A stretch of 64,000 nucleotides of DNA. Origin: Microvirga pakistanensis. GTDB lineage: Bacteria > Pseudomonadota > Alphaproteobacteria > Rhizobiales > Beijerinckiaceae. A program made the position numbers and the translations under genes. Below, in pieces: positions 42,688-53,687 of this stretch (position 1 is the first letter of the stretch; each line of letters opens with the position of its first letter). The DNA is taken from contig NZ_SPJX01000187.1 of assembly GCF_004458765.1 (NCBI RefSeq), positions 124,001 to 188,000 on the forward strand, read 5' to 3'. The notes under the pieces were generated by a model. That model saw nothing but the letters and a program-made list of their open reading frames with translations. It did not search any database and was not told the origin of the DNA.

Positions 42688-43491
42688 TTGAAGCCCAAAG
42701 GGGGAGGACTGGTGGAGGCGTTACGCGACGTCAGCGCGGGCTTACGATGGTATGAGCTGTGGCTGACGCTTGGCTGGCGCGATGTTCTCTTGCGGCACCG
42801 TCGCTCCAAATTGGGGCCCCTTTGGATTTCAATTAGCATGGGGTTCGTGGCCGGCTGTATGGGAACGCTGTATAGCGCGATCATGCAGCGCTCGCCGCAT
42901 GACTACATTCCATACCTTGTTGCAGGCTTTACGGTGTGGAATTTGCTGTCAGCAATTGTGAATGATGGCAAAGAAGTCTTCGTTGCCAATGCTGCGGCAA
43001 TCAGAGAAATTCCAGTTCCGAACACGGTGTATGTGTACCGATTCCTGTGGAGAAATACCCTGATTCTTGGGTATAACATCCTTGTTTATCTTATTGTGCT
43101 TGTGATTTTCCAGGTTTCGCCCTTCCCAGCCTTGGCCCTTGCTATCCCTGCGCTGATACTAATCCTCCTGAACGGCGTTTGGGTGGGGCTGTTGCTTGGG
43201 TTGATCAATGTACGCTTCAGAGACTTTGGTCACATGATCCCCAGCGCGATGCGCTTGGCTTTTTTCGTAACCCCGATCATCTGGTATGCAAGCAGTGTGA
43301 GTGGGCTTCGAGCGGCCTTCGTCCATTTCAATCCGTTGTACTATTTCATTGAGATTTTTCGCGCGCCCCTCCTGGGCGAAGCACCGAGCGCCCTTGTCTG
43401 GGGTGTCACTCTCGGGATCACCATTTTGGGATGGGGTGTCACCTTGCCGATATATGCGCATTGGCGTCGGCAAATCGCCTATTGGGTCTAA
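42688..43491 (+). CDS. polysaccharide ABC exporter permease (Wzm-like)
   Basis: This is a 267-residue ABC-2 permease with six predicted helices. Features are LTLGWRDVLLRHRRSKLGPL, WISISMGFVAGCMGTLYSAI and FFVTPIIWYASSVSGLRAAF near the end. The TTG at 42688 (GAAGGA 8 bases upstream) and the GTG at 42712 (GGGGAGG 4 bases upstream) are both possible starts. It forms the transporter with the ATPase gene that begins 10 bp downstream, and is only distantly similar to KpsM at 17992. Confidence 0.9.
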   Translation: MKPKGGGLVEALRDVSAGLRWYELWLTLGWRDVLLRHRRSKLGPLWISISMGFVAGCMGTLYSAIMQRSPHDYIPYLVAGFTVWNLLSAIVNDGKEVFVANAAAIREIPVPNTVYVYRFLWRNTLILGYNILVYLIVLVIFQVSPFPALALAIPALILILLNGVWVGLLLGLINVRFRDFGHMIPSAMRLAFFVTPIIWYASSVSGLRAAFVHFNPLYYFIEIFRAPLLGEAPSALVWGVTLGITILGWGVTLPIYAHWRRQIAYWV

Positions 43492-43500
43492 GGTGACGGC

Positions 43501-44256
43501 ATGCCGCTGATCAGACTCGAGAATGTGACATTGGACTTTCCGCTAGTGTCAACGAAATCCCGCAAAGCTGCGCTGCAGTCCCAGTCGCCAGGGACAGCCG
43601 TTGGTGGGCAGCTGGCTGCAGCGCAGTCAGGTCAGTTACGTGTGCGCGCACTTGAGGGTCTCTCTCTTTCTCTGAATCCGGGGGACCGTTTGGCGCTCAT
43701 CGGTCACAACGGAGCCGGCAAGTCGACGCTGCTACGGGTGATGGCGGGACTTTATGCGCCCACGCAGGGACAAGCCGTTGTTGTGGGCCGAGTTGCGCCG
43801 CTTCTAAATCTAAGCTTCGGGTTAGATATGGAGGCAACAGGCCTGGATAATATCTTTGTGCGAGGGCTATTTCTTGGTATGAGCCGTGCTGAGATCAAGG
43901 AGAAGCTCAATAGTATAGCTGAATTCAGCGAGTTGGGTGAGTTTCTTGACCTTCCTATGCGGACCTACTCGTCCGGAATGCGTGCGCGCCTTGCTTTTGC
44001 CATCTCGACACACGTTGATGCTGACATCCTCCTTCTGGATGAGGTTGTCGCAACAGGAGATGCGGCCTTCTTCCGGAAAGCAAGTCAGCAATTGGAGAAT
44101 GTCGCAAGCCAAGCGAAGATCCTTGTGCTGGCCTCGCACTCCAACAAGGTATTGCGGGGACTCTGCAACAAAGCTGTGCTGCTTGAGCACGGTAGGCTCA
44201 AGGCGATTGGAGCTGTCGACGAAGTTCTTGAGGCATACAAAAGCGCTTCTGTGTAA
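43501..44256 (+). CDS. polysaccharide ABC exporter ATPase (Wzt-like, short form)
   Basis: The 251 residues include Walker A LIGHNGAGKST, signature YSSGMRARLAF, Walker B ILLLDEVVATGD and H-loop LASHSNK. About 30 extra residues (Gln/Ala-rich, about 25-48) interrupt the first strands. It stops where the nucleotide-binding domain ends and so lacks the C-terminal carbohydrate-binding domain of long Wzt proteins, which fits export of a polymer without terminal-cap recognition. It pairs with the permease upstream. Confidence 0.9.
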   Translation: MPLIRLENVTLDFPLVSTKSRKAALQSQSPGTAVGGQLAAAQSGQLRVRALEGLSLSLNPGDRLALIGHNGAGKSTLLRVMAGLYAPTQGQAVVVGRVAPLLNLSFGLDMEATGLDNIFVRGLFLGMSRAEIKEKLNSIAEFSELGEFLDLPMRTYSSGMRARLAFAISTHVDADILLLDEVVATGDAAFFRKASQQLENVASQAKILVLASHSNKVLRGLCNKAVLLEHGRLKAIGAVDEVLEAYKSASV

Positions 44257-44291
44257 GGAATGCCCTCTTGGGAATTGGATCAGCCAAGAAA

Positions 44292-47200
44292 ATGAAGATT
44301 GCTCAGTTTGGTGCCTTCCACCTCCGGAACTACGGCGACCACCTTCTCCCGCTCATTGCGGCGCACCAGTTGAGAAGTGTCCCTGGTCTTGAACTCCAGG
44401 CTGTATCCTCAACAGGATGCAAGTCCGCATTCGACGACGCCGTGTCCAGCATAGGGATCTATGAGCTATTCGATCAGACCGTTGTGCCGGATGCTGTACT
44501 GGTCGGCGGAGGTGATATTGTCCAAACAGTTCCCGTTCACAATCGAGACTACGGTCCTGGGGCACGCGATAAACTCACCTTCACAGATCTATGGATAGGG
44601 CCTAGTTTATTTTCCTCAGATCGCACATCAGTCCTTTGGAACGCACCAGAAGTCACTAGCTCTATTCCGAATGACTTCCATGCTCTCGCCCGAGAGGCTC
44701 TCATTCGGGCTAATTATCTCTCAGTGCGGGATGATCTGAGCCGGCAATATCTTCTCGATGTTTGGCCCGATGCGCAGATTGCAGTCGTTCCAGACACGAT
44801 ATGGGCAGTGGATAGCCTTTGGACCGCTGATCAGTTGTCCGGCGCGTACAATGACCTGTTCGCCGCATTCGGGATCATACCACCAGAACGGAGTGTGATT
44901 TTTCAACTCGACCGCCGCCATATCGGACAAGCTGGAGTTCGAGGTTTAGCTGAGAGGCTTGATGCCCTTGCGCACCAGCTTTCGGCGCATCCGGTCATCA
45001 TCGCGACTGGCTCATTCCGAAGTGAGGATGTGCTCGCAAGAGAAGTGAGCCGGTCTATGTTGTCCGCGCCGGTTGTTCTCGATGCTCCGCGCAAATTGGT
45101 AGACATCATATCCTGCATTGCGCATGCATCGTTCTACGCTGGATCGTCTCGGCACGGGTTGATTGCGGCCAGTGTCTTTGGAGTTCCCGGCCTGTGCGTC
45201 GCCGGAAACGAAGTAGAGCCCTCGAGAGTATCCGAATTTCACAGGGCGGCTGATGTTCTTGTAGCTGAGTGGAATCAGGTGCCCGAGCTCCTGCCGACAC
45301 TGTTGTCGGACGATTACAAGTCGAATCTCCGCGCGACGCGGGATCGAGCGAAGACCGAACTTCAGACTCATTGGCAACGGATCCGGCATGAGCTTGAAAA
45401 GTCGCTGGACAGTCGATCCGTTGACGAAAAGCAGAACAAACCGCACTGGCACCAACTTGCCGACTATCAATGTAGGTCTTTGGTTGCTCTGGCAGACACG
45501 CAAGTTCGTGCGCAACGTACCCTCAAGCAGATGGAGATTGATCGTCAACAGAAAGAAGTCAAAAAATTGCAGAAGGATGTGAGAGGTCTGCAGGCGGAAG
45601 TTCGACGAATGCGCAACTCGCTATCTTGGAGCGTGACTCTCCCCCTCCGGTCCATCGCTCGCCGTCTGCCGCGTGCTGCGACGCTTGTCCAGCGCGGGCT
45701 TGCTGCAACAAAAAAAGCAGTAATGCTGCGACTGTCAAGTGCTGCGACTGCTGCAGCTGGGGATAATCAATGGCAAGTCGACGAGAAGGTCTATGAGAAG
45801 ATAGCTTCCTACCGCGAAGAGGCCAACGTCAACAAGCGAAAGATTGTAATCTATACGGCAATTTTTGGTGGTTATGACAAGCTTTTGCTTCCGGAGCACA
45901 TAGATAGGGACGTCGATTACGTTTGCTTCACAGACCAGCCGCGCAACAACTATGGCGTTTGGCAGATGCGCTCAGCGCCTTATTATCATCCTGACCCGAC
46001 GCGGATTGCCCGTTGGGTAAAAACACATCCCCACGAGCTATTTCCGGATCATGACGTCGCCGTCTGGCTCGACGCCAACATTGTTCTCAAGGGGAACCTC
46101 AACAAGTATATCGAGATGGTATTGCTTGAAGGTGCGCATCTAGGTTTCGTCCCGCATCCCCATCGAGAGTGCTTCTATGAGGAGGCTGAGGCATGCAAGC
46201 GGCTTGGGAAAGATAGTGAGTCGATCATCGACCAGCAGGTTGACCATTATCGCCGACATGGGCTCCCCCCTCATCAGCCATTGTTTGAAACTGGCTTCAT
46301 GGTTGTTCGGCTTGGGAACCCCACTACGACTGCAGCACTCTATTCCTGGTGGCAGCAGCTCGAGCAATTCAGCCGCCGTGACCAGCTGGGGCTTGCTTGG
46401 GTAATCCACCACCTTCCAGGCCTGCGCATCGTTCCACTGTTGCCGCAGGGAGCCTCGGTACGCGATCACGACGACTTCAACTACTTCCGGCACACGTCAT
46501 CCCGTGTTTTGAAGATCCCGAACAAACTTCTACAACTCGGGCAAGTTGTTGGTCCGGCTGACGATGTCGCTTTCTCTCATGTGAAGGATCAGCACCTCTC
46601 ACAGCTCCGTGACACGCCCATTGATATCATCGTTTGTGTTTACAACGCACTAGAAGACGTTCGCCTCTGTCTCGAATCCGCGCGAAGCAATCTGCTGCCG
46701 CCCCACCGGATTATTATTGTCAATGACCGCTCCAATGAGGAGACGACTGGGTATCTTCGGGCGTTCGCCGCGGGCGATAAGCAGATCGAATTGATCGAGA
46801 ACGAGGAGAATCTAGGATACACACGCTCGGCCAGTCGCGGACTGGCTGCTGGATCGGCTGGGTTCCGGATCCTTCTTAACAGTGACACTATCGTCAGCGC
46901 AAACTGGGCGCTGAAAATGCTTGATGTGGCAAACAGCAGCGAAAGGATCGGTATCGTCGGGCCACTTTCGAACGCTGCAGGTGCACAATCTATCCCGAAC
47001 ATCAAGAGTTCAGGTACAAACACTGCTATCAACATCCTACCGCACGGTCTCACACCCGCGGAGATTGATCTTGCGTGTGAGCAATGGAGCTTCGCCCATC
47101 TCTTCCCACGTGTCCCGCTGGTGCACGGCTTCTGCTTTGGTGTGAAAAAGGAGGTCATCGACAGTATCGGGCTGTTCGATGATGAGAATTTCAAACGTTA

Positions 47201-47501
47201 CTATGGTGAGGAGAACGATTACTGCCTCCGAGCATCGGCTGCTGGGTTCGAGCTCGCACTCGCCACCAACACGTTCGTTTTTCACCGTAAGTCACGCAGC
47301 ATCGAAGAGGAGAAGAGAATTGTTCACATGGCTGAGGCCGGACAACGCCTGCGCGAACTCTACGGTGCAGAGAAAATAACTGTGGCGTGTCGTCAAGTAG
47401 AGGAACATCCGCTTCTAGAGCGGATGCGCAGACGGGCTGCACCATATTTCGACGGTGGGTGGGCGAAACAGCAGGTCTCCAAGGATCGGGCGGTTGCCTA
47501 G
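44292..47501 (+). CDS. three-module enzyme: pyruvyltransferase-like / DUF616 GT / GT2
   Basis: The 1069 residues start at the ATG at 44292 (the frame upstream to 44268 uses a TTG). Residues 1-330 resemble the polysaccharide pyruvyl transferase family ([53 protein letters not shown]). Residues 385-470 are coiled coil followed by a [16 protein letters not shown] linker common in fused glycosyltransferases. Residues 515-755 are a DUF616 glycosyltransferase ([33 protein letters not shown]), close to the 39838 product. Residues 775-1030 are GT2 ([48 protein letters not shown]). A single chain may add two sugars and a pyruvyl group. It lies between the exporter and rmlB. Confidence 0.87.
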   Translation: MKIAQFGAFHLRNYGDHLLPLIAAHQLRSVPGLELQAVSSTGCKSAFDDAVSSIGIYELFDQTVVPDAVLVGGGDIVQTVPVHNRDYGPGARDKLTFTDLWIGPSLFSSDRTSVLWNAPEVTSSIPNDFHALAREALIRANYLSVRDDLSRQYLLDVWPDAQIAVVPDTIWAVDSLWTADQLSGAYNDLFAAFGIIPPERSVIFQLDRRHIGQAGVRGLAERLDALAHQLSAHPVIIATGSFRSEDVLAREVSRSMLSAPVVLDAPRKLVDIISCIAHASFYAGSSRHGLIAASVFGVPGLCVAGNEVEPSRVSEFHRAADVLVAEWNQVPELLPTLLSDDYKSNLRATRDRAKTELQTHWQRIRHELEKSLDSRSVDEKQNKPHWHQLADYQCRSLVALADTQVRAQRTLKQMEIDRQQKEVKKLQKDVRGLQAEVRRMRNSLSWSVTLPLRSIARRLPRAATLVQRGLAATKKAVMLRLSSAATAAAGDNQWQVDEKVYEKIASYREEANVNKRKIVIYTAIFGGYDKLLLPEHIDRDVDYVCFTDQPRNNYGVWQMRSAPYYHPDPTRIARWVKTHPHELFPDHDVAVWLDANIVLKGNLNKYIEMVLLEGAHLGFVPHPHRECFYEEAEACKRLGKDSESIIDQQVDHYRRHGLPPHQPLFETGFMVVRLGNPTTTAALYSWWQQLEQFSRRDQLGLAWVIHHLPGLRIVPLLPQGASVRDHDDFNYFRHTSSRVLKIPNKLLQLGQVVGPADDVAFSHVKDQHLSQLRDTPIDIIVCVYNALEDVRLCLESARSNLLPPHRIIIVNDRSNEETTGYLRAFAAGDKQIELIENEENLGYTRSASRGLAAGSAGFRILLNSDTIVSANWALKMLDVANSSERIGIVGPLSNAAGAQSIPNIKSSGTNTAINILPHGLTPAEIDLACEQWSFAHLFPRVPLVHGFCFGVKKEVIDSIGLFDDENFKRYYGEENDYCLRASAAGFELALATNTFVFHRKSRSIEEEKRIVHMAEAGQRLRELYGAEKITVACRQVEEHPLLERMRRRAAPYFDGGWAKQQVSKDRAVA

Positions 47502-47514
47502 AAGAGTGTCGCCT

Positions 47515-48576
47515 ATGACAAAGAAGTTCTTAGTAACAGGTGGTGCTGGCTTTATCGGTTCGGCTGTCGTCCGCCGCCTCATCGGTGAGACCTCTCACCA
47601 AGTGCTTGTGGTCGACAAGCTGACCTACGCAGGCAATCTCGACTCTCTGGCGTCAGTCGCAAGCAATCCTCGCTATGCATTTGTTCAGGCTGACATTGCC
47701 AATGCGGCTCACTTGGAAGAGGTGATCCGGCGCTTCGAGCCGGATGTCATCATGCACCTTGCGGCCGAGAGCCATGTGGACCGCTCGATCGACGGTCCCG
47801 GCGAGTTCGTGCAAACCAATGTGGTTGGAACGTTTGCTCTCCTGCAGGAGAGCCTGCGCTACTGGCGGGCTCTAAGCGGTGAGCGCCGCGACAACTTCCG
47901 CTTCCACCATATCTCAACGGATGAAGTGTTCGGCTCTCTGGGTGAGGAGGGCTTTTTCCAGGAGAACACTCCGTATCAGCCAAACTCTCCCTACTCGGCT
48001 TCTAAGGCTGCGTCAGATCATTTCGTGCGGGCTTGGCACCATACTTATGGCCTGCCCACTGTTGTGACGAATTGCTCCAACAACTACGGGCCTTATCATT
48101 TCCCCGAGAAGCTGGTCCCGTTGATGATCCTCAATGCCCTCGAAGGCAAGCCGCTGCCCGTCTATGGCAGAGGCGAGAACGTGCGCGATTGGCTCTATGT
48201 CGACGATCACGCGGAAGCGCTCATTCTTGTGGCTGAAAAGGGCAGGGTGGGTGAGAGCTACAACATCGGCGGCTGGAACGAGCGTAAGAACATCGATGTT
48301 GTCCGCGCCATCTGCAGCCTCGTGGATGAGTTGGCGCCGAATGCTGACATCGGCTCCCGTGAAGGGTTGATCTCGTATGTGGCGGATCGGCCTGGACACG
48401 ATTTGCGCTATGCCATTGACGCCAGCAAGATCGAGCGGGAGCTGGGCTGGCGGCCGGCTGAGACCTTCGAGACCGGTCTGCGCAAGACAGTCGAGTGGTA
48501 TCTCGACAACCGCGCATGGTGGGAGCGTGTGCGGTCCGGTGTGTACCGTGGTGAACGGCTTGGTGTTGTGGCATAA
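47515..48576 (+). CDS. rmlB: dTDP-glucose 4,6-dehydratase RmlB
   Basis: The ATG at 47515 gives a 353-residue SDR enzyme; the frame upstream overlaps the preceding gene. Landmarks are [17 protein letters not shown] (NAD), [32 protein letters not shown] (catalytic Asp-Glu) and [16 protein letters not shown] (YxxxK). It catalyses the second step of dTDP-L-rhamnose synthesis. The order B-C-D-A in one strand with gaps of 13, 17 and 1 bp indicates one transcript. Confidence 0.97.
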   Translation: MTKKFLVTGGAGFIGSAVVRRLIGETSHQVLVVDKLTYAGNLDSLASVASNPRYAFVQADIANAAHLEEVIRRFEPDVIMHLAAESHVDRSIDGPGEFVQTNVVGTFALLQESLRYWRALSGERRDNFRFHHISTDEVFGSLGEEGFFQENTPYQPNSPYSASKAASDHFVRAWHHTYGLPTVVTNCSNNYGPYHFPEKLVPLMILNALEGKPLPVYGRGENVRDWLYVDDHAEALILVAEKGRVGESYNIGGWNERKNIDVVRAICSLVDELAPNADIGSREGLISYVADRPGHDLRYAIDASKIERELGWRPAETFETGLRKTVEWYLDNRAWWERVRSGVYRGERLGVVA

Positions 48577-48589
48577 GTGAAACCTGACG

Positions 48590-49147
48590 ATGCTTGACAT
48601 TCAGCCGACAGCAATCTCGGATGTGAAGATCGTGACGCCGAAGCGTTTCGGTGATCATCGCGGCTTCTTCAGCGAGACCTATAATCGACAGCGCTTTGGC
48701 CGGGGAGGCATTAGCACGGAGTTCGTGCAGGACAACCATTCCTTGTCGGTCGCGGTGGGCACGGTGCGGGGCTTGCATTTTCAGAGTGCGCCCTTCGCAC
48801 AGGATAAACTGGTCCGGGTTGTGCGCGGCCGCATTCTCGATGTCGCAGTTGACCTTCGACGCTCCTCTCCAACCTACGGCCAGCACGTCGCCGTTGAGCT
48901 TTCCGCGGAGAACGGCCGCCAGCTTTTTGTGCCGATTGGGTTCGCTCACGGCTTCTGCACTCTCGAGCCGAATACCGAGATCGAGTACAAAGTCTCGGCC
49001 TATTATTCCGCAGCGAATGATCATGGTTTGGCTTGGAACGATCCGACCTTGGGCATCGAGTGGCCCGTTGATCCTGCCAACGCCGTCCTGTCCGACAAGG
49101 ATCTCCAGCAACCCCTGTTGGCAGACCTGCCAGCCTACTTCCCCTAA
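48590..49147 (+). CDS. rmlC: dTDP-4-dehydrorhamnose 3,5-epimerase RmlC
   Basis: The 185-residue cupin contains the family residues FVQDNHSLS, VRGLHFQSAPFAQDKLVRVV (catalytic His) and IPIGFAHGF-like VPIGFAHGFCTLEPNTEIEY. It epimerises C3 and C5 of dTDP-4-keto-6-deoxyglucose. It sits between rmlB and rmlD. Confidence 0.96.
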   Translation: MLDIQPTAISDVKIVTPKRFGDHRGFFSETYNRQRFGRGGISTEFVQDNHSLSVAVGTVRGLHFQSAPFAQDKLVRVVRGRILDVAVDLRRSSPTYGQHVAVELSAENGRQLFVPIGFAHGFCTLEPNTEIEYKVSAYYSAANDHGLAWNDPTLGIEWPVDPANAVLSDKDLQQPLLADLPAYFP

Positions 49148-49164
49148 GGATCGGAATTCCTGCA

Positions 49165-50070
49165 ATGCGCATTCTTGTGATCGGGGTGAGAGGGCAGGTG
49201 GCCCAGGCGATGGCTGAGCGGGCTTCCTCTCACGGGGTGACGGTCCAGCTCGTCGGACGTCCAGAACTGGATTTGTTGCAGCCAGATAGCATCGAAGCCG
49301 TCGTCCGCAATTCTGAGGCTGACGCGATAGTCAATGCGGCCGCCTACACTGCTGTTGATCAGGCGGAGGCAGAGCCGGATCTTGCCATGGCCGTCAATGG
49401 AACTGCGGCAGGAGTTATCGCGGCAACGGCGGCCCGCCTCCGTATTCCAGTCGTGCACCTCTCCACGGATTACGTCTTTGACGGAACTCTGGACCGTTCC
49501 TACCGTGAGGTGGATCAAGTTCAACCCCTCGGAGTATATGGCCGCTCGAAACTGGCCGGAGAGCGCGCCGTCGCAGCCGCAACTCCGAACCATGTCATTT
49601 TGCGGACGTCGTGGGTTTACAGCCCGACCGGCAAAAATTTCGTCAAGACAATGCTGCGTCTCGCCACTGATCGGGATGAGGTCTCGGTCGTTGCCGATCA
49701 GTATGGAGCGCCGACAAGCGCTCTCGACATCGCGGATGGAGCAATCGCAATCTGCCGCAATCTTGTTGAGCGGCGAGATAAAGCGGGTCTTCGTGGTCTA
49801 TTTCATATGACAGGCGCCGGTTCCACCAGCTGGGCTGAGTTTGCCTCTACGATCTTCGACCTGTCCTGTCGTTTCGAAGGTCCGAGCGCTCGTGTGCGTC
49901 CGATCACAACCGCTGAGTATCCCACGCCTGCACGGCGCCCGGCCAACTCCCGGCTCGATTGCACGAAACTCGCCGCGACATACGGCGTCACTCTCCCACC
50001 CTGGCAGCGGTCGCTCGAGCGCTGTGTTCGTCGTCTCGTTCGGCCTGCCTATGTAGATGAGATACAGTGA
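49165..50070 (+). CDS. rmlD: dTDP-4-dehydrorhamnose reductase RmlD
   Basis: The 301-residue SDR has [20 protein letters not shown] (NAD(P)H site), [32 protein letters not shown] and [13 protein letters not shown] (YxxxK). It reduces the 4-keto intermediate to dTDP-L-rhamnose. The stop lies one base before the rmlA start codon. Confidence 0.96.
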   Translation: MRILVIGVRGQVAQAMAERASSHGVTVQLVGRPELDLLQPDSIEAVVRNSEADAIVNAAAYTAVDQAEAEPDLAMAVNGTAAGVIAATAARLRIPVVHLSTDYVFDGTLDRSYREVDQVQPLGVYGRSKLAGERAVAAATPNHVILRTSWVYSPTGKNFVKTMLRLATDRDEVSVVADQYGAPTSALDIADGAIAICRNLVERRDKAGLRGLFHMTGAGSTSWAEFASTIFDLSCRFEGPSARVRPITTAEYPTPARRPANSRLDCTKLAATYGVTLPPWQRSLERCVRRLVRPAYVDEIQ

Positions 50071-50071
50071 A

Positions 50072-50944
50072 ATGAAGGGCATTATCCTAGCCGGCGGCAG
50101 CGGCACACGGCTGCACCCGATGACGTATGTGACATCCAAGCAGTTGTTGCCGATCTACGACAAGCCGATGATCTATTATCCCCTGACCACGCTGATGCTG
50201 GCCGGGGTCCGCGACATCCTGATCATCTCCACCCCTGATGATCTACCGCGCTTCCGGCAGCTTCTCGGATCCGGTGAGCAGTGGGGCATCCGCCTGTCCT
50301 ATGCGGAACAGCCCAAGCCAGAGGGTTTGGCGCAGGCCTATGTAATCGGCGCTGATTTCGTGGCCGGCGGCCCGTCGGTGCTAATCCTAGGAGATAACGT
50401 CTATTACGGCCATGGCCTGACGGACCTACTGCAGTCCGCAGCAAGGCGCACCTCAGGCGCATCTGTATTTGCCTACCATGTGACTGACCCTGAGCGTTAC
50501 GGAGTGGTCGAGTTCGATGCTGATGGGCGAGCTATCTCAATTGAGGAGAAGCCGCAGGCGCCGCGTTCCAGCTGGGCTGTAACGGGACTGTATTTCTATG
50601 ACCACCAGGTGGTGGATATCGCAGCAAAGCTTAAGCCCTCTGCCCGAGGTGAGCTCGAGATCACGGATGTGAACCGGATCTACCTTGAGATGGATCAGCT
50701 TCAAGTAGAGCTTATGGGGCGCGGCTATGCTTGGCTCGACACTGGCACGCCGGACAGCCTTGTTGAGGCCTCGGAGTTCGTGCGCGCCCTCGAGAAGCGA
50801 CAAGGCTTTCGGATCGCCTGCCCGGAAGAGGTTTCGTACAACTCTGGCTGGATCACCCGCGAGCAGCTAACTCAACTCGGAATGCAACTCGCCAAAAGTT
50901 CCTATGGACAGTACCTTCTAAAAATCGCTGACGGTATGAATTAA
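50072..50944 (+). CDS. rmlA: glucose-1-phosphate thymidylyltransferase RmlA
   Basis: The ATG at 50072 gives [18 protein letters not shown], the standard start of RmlA; an ATG five codons earlier overlaps rmlD. The 290 residues carry [29 protein letters not shown] and FIEEKP-like [15 protein letters not shown], with [17 protein letters not shown] near the end. It activates glucose-1-phosphate as dTDP-glucose, the first step of the pathway. It ends the second glycan operon. Confidence 0.97.
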   Translation: MKGIILAGGSGTRLHPMTYVTSKQLLPIYDKPMIYYPLTTLMLAGVRDILIISTPDDLPRFRQLLGSGEQWGIRLSYAEQPKPEGLAQAYVIGADFVAGGPSVLILGDNVYYGHGLTDLLQSAARRTSGASVFAYHVTDPERYGVVEFDADGRAISIEEKPQAPRSSWAVTGLYFYDHQVVDIAAKLKPSARGELEITDVNRIYLEMDQLQVELMGRGYAWLDTGTPDSLVEASEFVRALEKRQGFRIACPEEVSYNSGWITREQLTQLGMQLAKSSYGQYLLKIADGMN

Positions 50945-51130
50945 AAAGTGTTTTGGTGAGCGCCACTCAAGGGATCGGTAGAAACACTAGCGCCAGCCTC
51001 GCCCTTTCGTTTGCTATGTGAGGCGTGCGCCATGGCCTGATGCGTTCTGGCAAGTGGTTTCTCCCGGGAAGTTGGACCACTGAATGTAAGGGATTTCAAT
51101 TAGATTCCTGATGCGACGGAGTGCTGACCG

Positions 51131-51540
51131 ATGAAGAAGACCCGCTTCACAGACCAGCCGATCGCCTATGCCCTGCAGCAGACGGAGGCCGGCACGCGCA
51201 CGCCGGAGGTCTGCCGCAAGATGGTGGGTCTGAACCCACCTTCAATCGAGGAAGGCAGAAGTACAGCGGCCTCATGCTCTCTGAGGTCAGAAAGCTGCGG
51301 CATCTGGGGGAGGAGAGCGCCCGCCTCAAAAAGCTCGTGGCGGACCTCACCTTCAACAAGGATATGCTCTCGGAGGTGATTCGGCGAAAACAATGACGCC
51401 TACTCGGGCCGGGAGATCGTCGACTTGGTGCGTACCGTCTTTTAGGTTTCGATCCGCCAGGCCTGCCGGGCCGTACCGTTCCCGCGGTCAACGTATCACT
51501 TCCGCTCCTGCCGCCCGAAAGTTGCGTTGGCCATGGATTA
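51131..51540 (+). pseudogene. IS3-family OrfA/OrfB remnant
   Basis: From the ATG at 51131 the frame begins MKKTRFTDQPIAYALQQTEA then PEVCRKM, typical IS3 OrfA. A frameshift near 51225 moves the rest (LSEVRKLRHLGEESARLKKL, VADLTFNKDMLSEVIRRKQ) into the next frame. OrfB survives only as REIVDLVRTVF, a stop, and VSIRQACRAVPFPRSTYHFR before the sequence is lost at about 51540. The element is non-functional. Confidence 0.82.
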
Positions 51541-51775
51541 AATCTGAGGGCAGATCCAATTGCGAGCAAATTCCCTTGCGGGCTGGTCTAGGTTCCAGGG
51601 ATCAGGTCAATGAAGGTTTTGCTTTCCCGAACGATGATCGATCTAAAATAACATACTATAGGTCGGGTGGGGCGTATTCCGCAGGACAATCATATCATTC
51701 GAAGGGGCTGCTTCCGATAAAATCAAACTACTTTAAGCTCCATACATCCCTTATAGGCAGAAAACTGGAGATGGC
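51541..51775. other. AT-rich upstream region of the 51776 glycosyltransferase
   Basis: No gene is visible. The drop in GC from here through about 57 kb contrasts with the rml operon and suggests separate acquisition. No clear promoter boxes are assigned. Confidence 0.35.
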
Positions 51776-53317
51776 GTGCGTAATCCTCCGAATCTGAGCA
51801 ACGAGCAAAACTTAGCATTAGAGCGCGCAGGGAAAATGATGGAGGCCGGTGATTTCAATACGGCGTCCACATACCTTGAAGGCGCCAAAGTAACAAAGGG
51901 TCGGGCATGGCGGATGCTCCTGCGATGCTATTTTCAGACTCATCGTTTTGAAGACCTCACCTCGACGTATGAAACAATGTCAGCGGAGCACAAGGGGGAT
52001 TTAGTCAGTCGATATCTCTATGTTGCAGCCGCCGCCAACATGAACCGACCTGATGCTGTGAAGCAGGTCGTAGAAGAAGTCTTGGGCGAGCCAGATAGCC
52101 CAGCGGCAGCAGAGTTCCTGACTAAGGCATATCCCTTTTTGCGGGGGGTGAACGCTCAAGTACGGAAAGCGGTGATCCGGCGTATCGAAACCCACAGTAC
52201 TGAACTCACAGCGGGGTATTTCGACCTGCTCTTGAAGTGCTCCCATGATCTTCAAGAGAGAGGCTGGCAAGCTGAGGCAGCCAAACTAGAGATTGCGTTA
52301 AAACTTGCAGCTACGAGCGGGTTACGCAGCGAAAAGCTTGAGATCTATAATGCGCAGCTTCATTTTTGGAACGGGCGGTATGACCTTCAGCTGGCGGGGG
52401 TGAATAATGTTCTTAACAGCCATAATCTAGATCTTGTCGGGCTGATCGATGAGAGCTCGCCGTTATCATGTGAGAACCTTGAGACGAACTCGAGTCTAAA
52501 CAAATCGGTGAGTGGTCCTCTCGTATCAATATTGATGCCTGCCTATAACAGTTCTCAAACCATCGCATACGCAATGGAGTCAATACGTCGGCAAACATAT
52601 CATGACTTGGAATTGATTGTCGTGAACGATGGAAGTAACGACGATACTGCTCAAATAATTGCGGATTTCTCTGCAGTTGATACCCGTTTCCGAGTGATTT
52701 CCCTCCAGAGGAATGAGGGAACATTTGTTGCCAGGAATATAGCTTTGGCAGCGGCACGTGGGGAATTCGTTACCAATCAGGATGCAGACGATTGGGCGCA
52801 TCCCGAGAAGATTGAGACTGCTGTAACAGAACTACAGACTGACAAATCGATCATTGCTACTTGGGTACAGCATGTTCGCTGCTCAAGTCACAAAGGCTTC
52901 AGGGCACTAAGTGGCTACATCAGGCCAGATGCTTCGTCACTTATGTTTCGGCGGAGACCTGTGATGGAGAAAATCGGTTGGTATGACTCCGTTCGAGCTG
53001 CGGGAGATGGGGAATTTCACCTGCGGATGGAGCGCGCGTTTGGGAGTCAGAGTATTCGGCTGCTAAATAAGCTCCTCTCTTTCGTAAATTGGTCAGAGAA
53101 CAGCTTATCGGGTGATGGGGTCTTCCGAATAGATAACGATTTAGGTATCTACAGCCCGGTGAGATCTTCATACCGTCATGCTTTCGGTGTGTGGCATGAA
53201 ACGGCTGACCCTCTCTACATGCCATTTCCACTGGATCGGCGACCCTTTCCAGTTCCAGATAGCATTCTGCCATCTGAGGGATCCGAGTTTCGCCCCAAGA
53301 TTCGTGGATTGGGATGA
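51776..53317 (+). CDS. family 2 glycosyltransferase with N-terminal helical-repeat region
   Basis: The 513-residue protein starts with GTG preceded by GGAG six bases away. Residues 1-235 are helical TPR-like (LERAGKMMEAGDFNTASTYL, KGRAWRMLLRCYFQTHRF). Residues 245-480 are GT-A: VSILMPAYNSSQTIAYAMES, LELIVVNDGSNDDTAQII, RNIALAAARGEFVTNQDADD (DXD) and RAAGDGEFHLRMERAFG. It has the same two-part plan as the 53688-55565 gene, which faces it. Likely cytosolic, adding a sugar to a surface glycan. Confidence 0.87.
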   Translation: MRNPPNLSNEQNLALERAGKMMEAGDFNTASTYLEGAKVTKGRAWRMLLRCYFQTHRFEDLTSTYETMSAEHKGDLVSRYLYVAAAANMNRPDAVKQVVEEVLGEPDSPAAAEFLTKAYPFLRGVNAQVRKAVIRRIETHSTELTAGYFDLLLKCSHDLQERGWQAEAAKLEIALKLAATSGLRSEKLEIYNAQLHFWNGRYDLQLAGVNNVLNSHNLDLVGLIDESSPLSCENLETNSSLNKSVSGPLVSILMPAYNSSQTIAYAMESIRRQTYHDLELIVVNDGSNDDTAQIIADFSAVDTRFRVISLQRNEGTFVARNIALAAARGEFVTNQDADDWAHPEKIETAVTELQTDKSIIATWVQHVRCSSHKGFRALSGYIRPDASSLMFRRRPVMEKIGWYDSVRAAGDGEFHLRMERAFGSQSIRLLNKLLSFVNWSENSLSGDGVFRIDNDLGIYSPVRSSYRHAFGVWHETADPLYMPFPLDRRPFPVPDSILPSEGSEFRPKIRGLG

Positions 53318-53389
53318 CACGTGCAGCCATTCGGGTTTACTGAGAGTCTCCGGGGTTGGTGCTTGTCAAGATCTCAATGATGTTGGTTC

Positions 53390-53640
53390 GGTGTAAGCCA
53401 CGTCTTCAGGCAGCGTCTTTGAGATTTCGCCTAGTGGCATAGGACCATGGCAGCAACTCATCGAGCAGTTCGCCAATGGTGGCCCAGAGAGCTTTTTTCG
53501 TCCGCGCCGCAGCCTTACGCAGCAGTGCTTTGAGCTTCGCAAACACCTGTTCGATCGGGTTGAGGTCGGCATGCTTTGACACACGCACACGCGCGACGGT
53601 CGCTTCGATGCGCAAGTTGCCCTCCATCAGGCGCACGGGC
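53390..53640 (-). pseudogene. chimeric IS fragment: IS630 C-terminus joined to IS66 end
   Basis: On the minus strand the frame reads [35 protein letters not shown] (IS630 C-terminal block) and then [16 protein letters not shown], which matches the last residues of the IS66 transposase at 11290 (LLPWAYATPPDLRAVA). The trailing DNA (CCTGAAGACGTGGCTTAC) also resembles that IS66 right end. Neither transposase is complete. Confidence 0.65.
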
Positions 53641-53687
53641 GATCAAAGAAGGGGCCCGGCGCAACGAAAGCTCGGGCTCACGTCATT

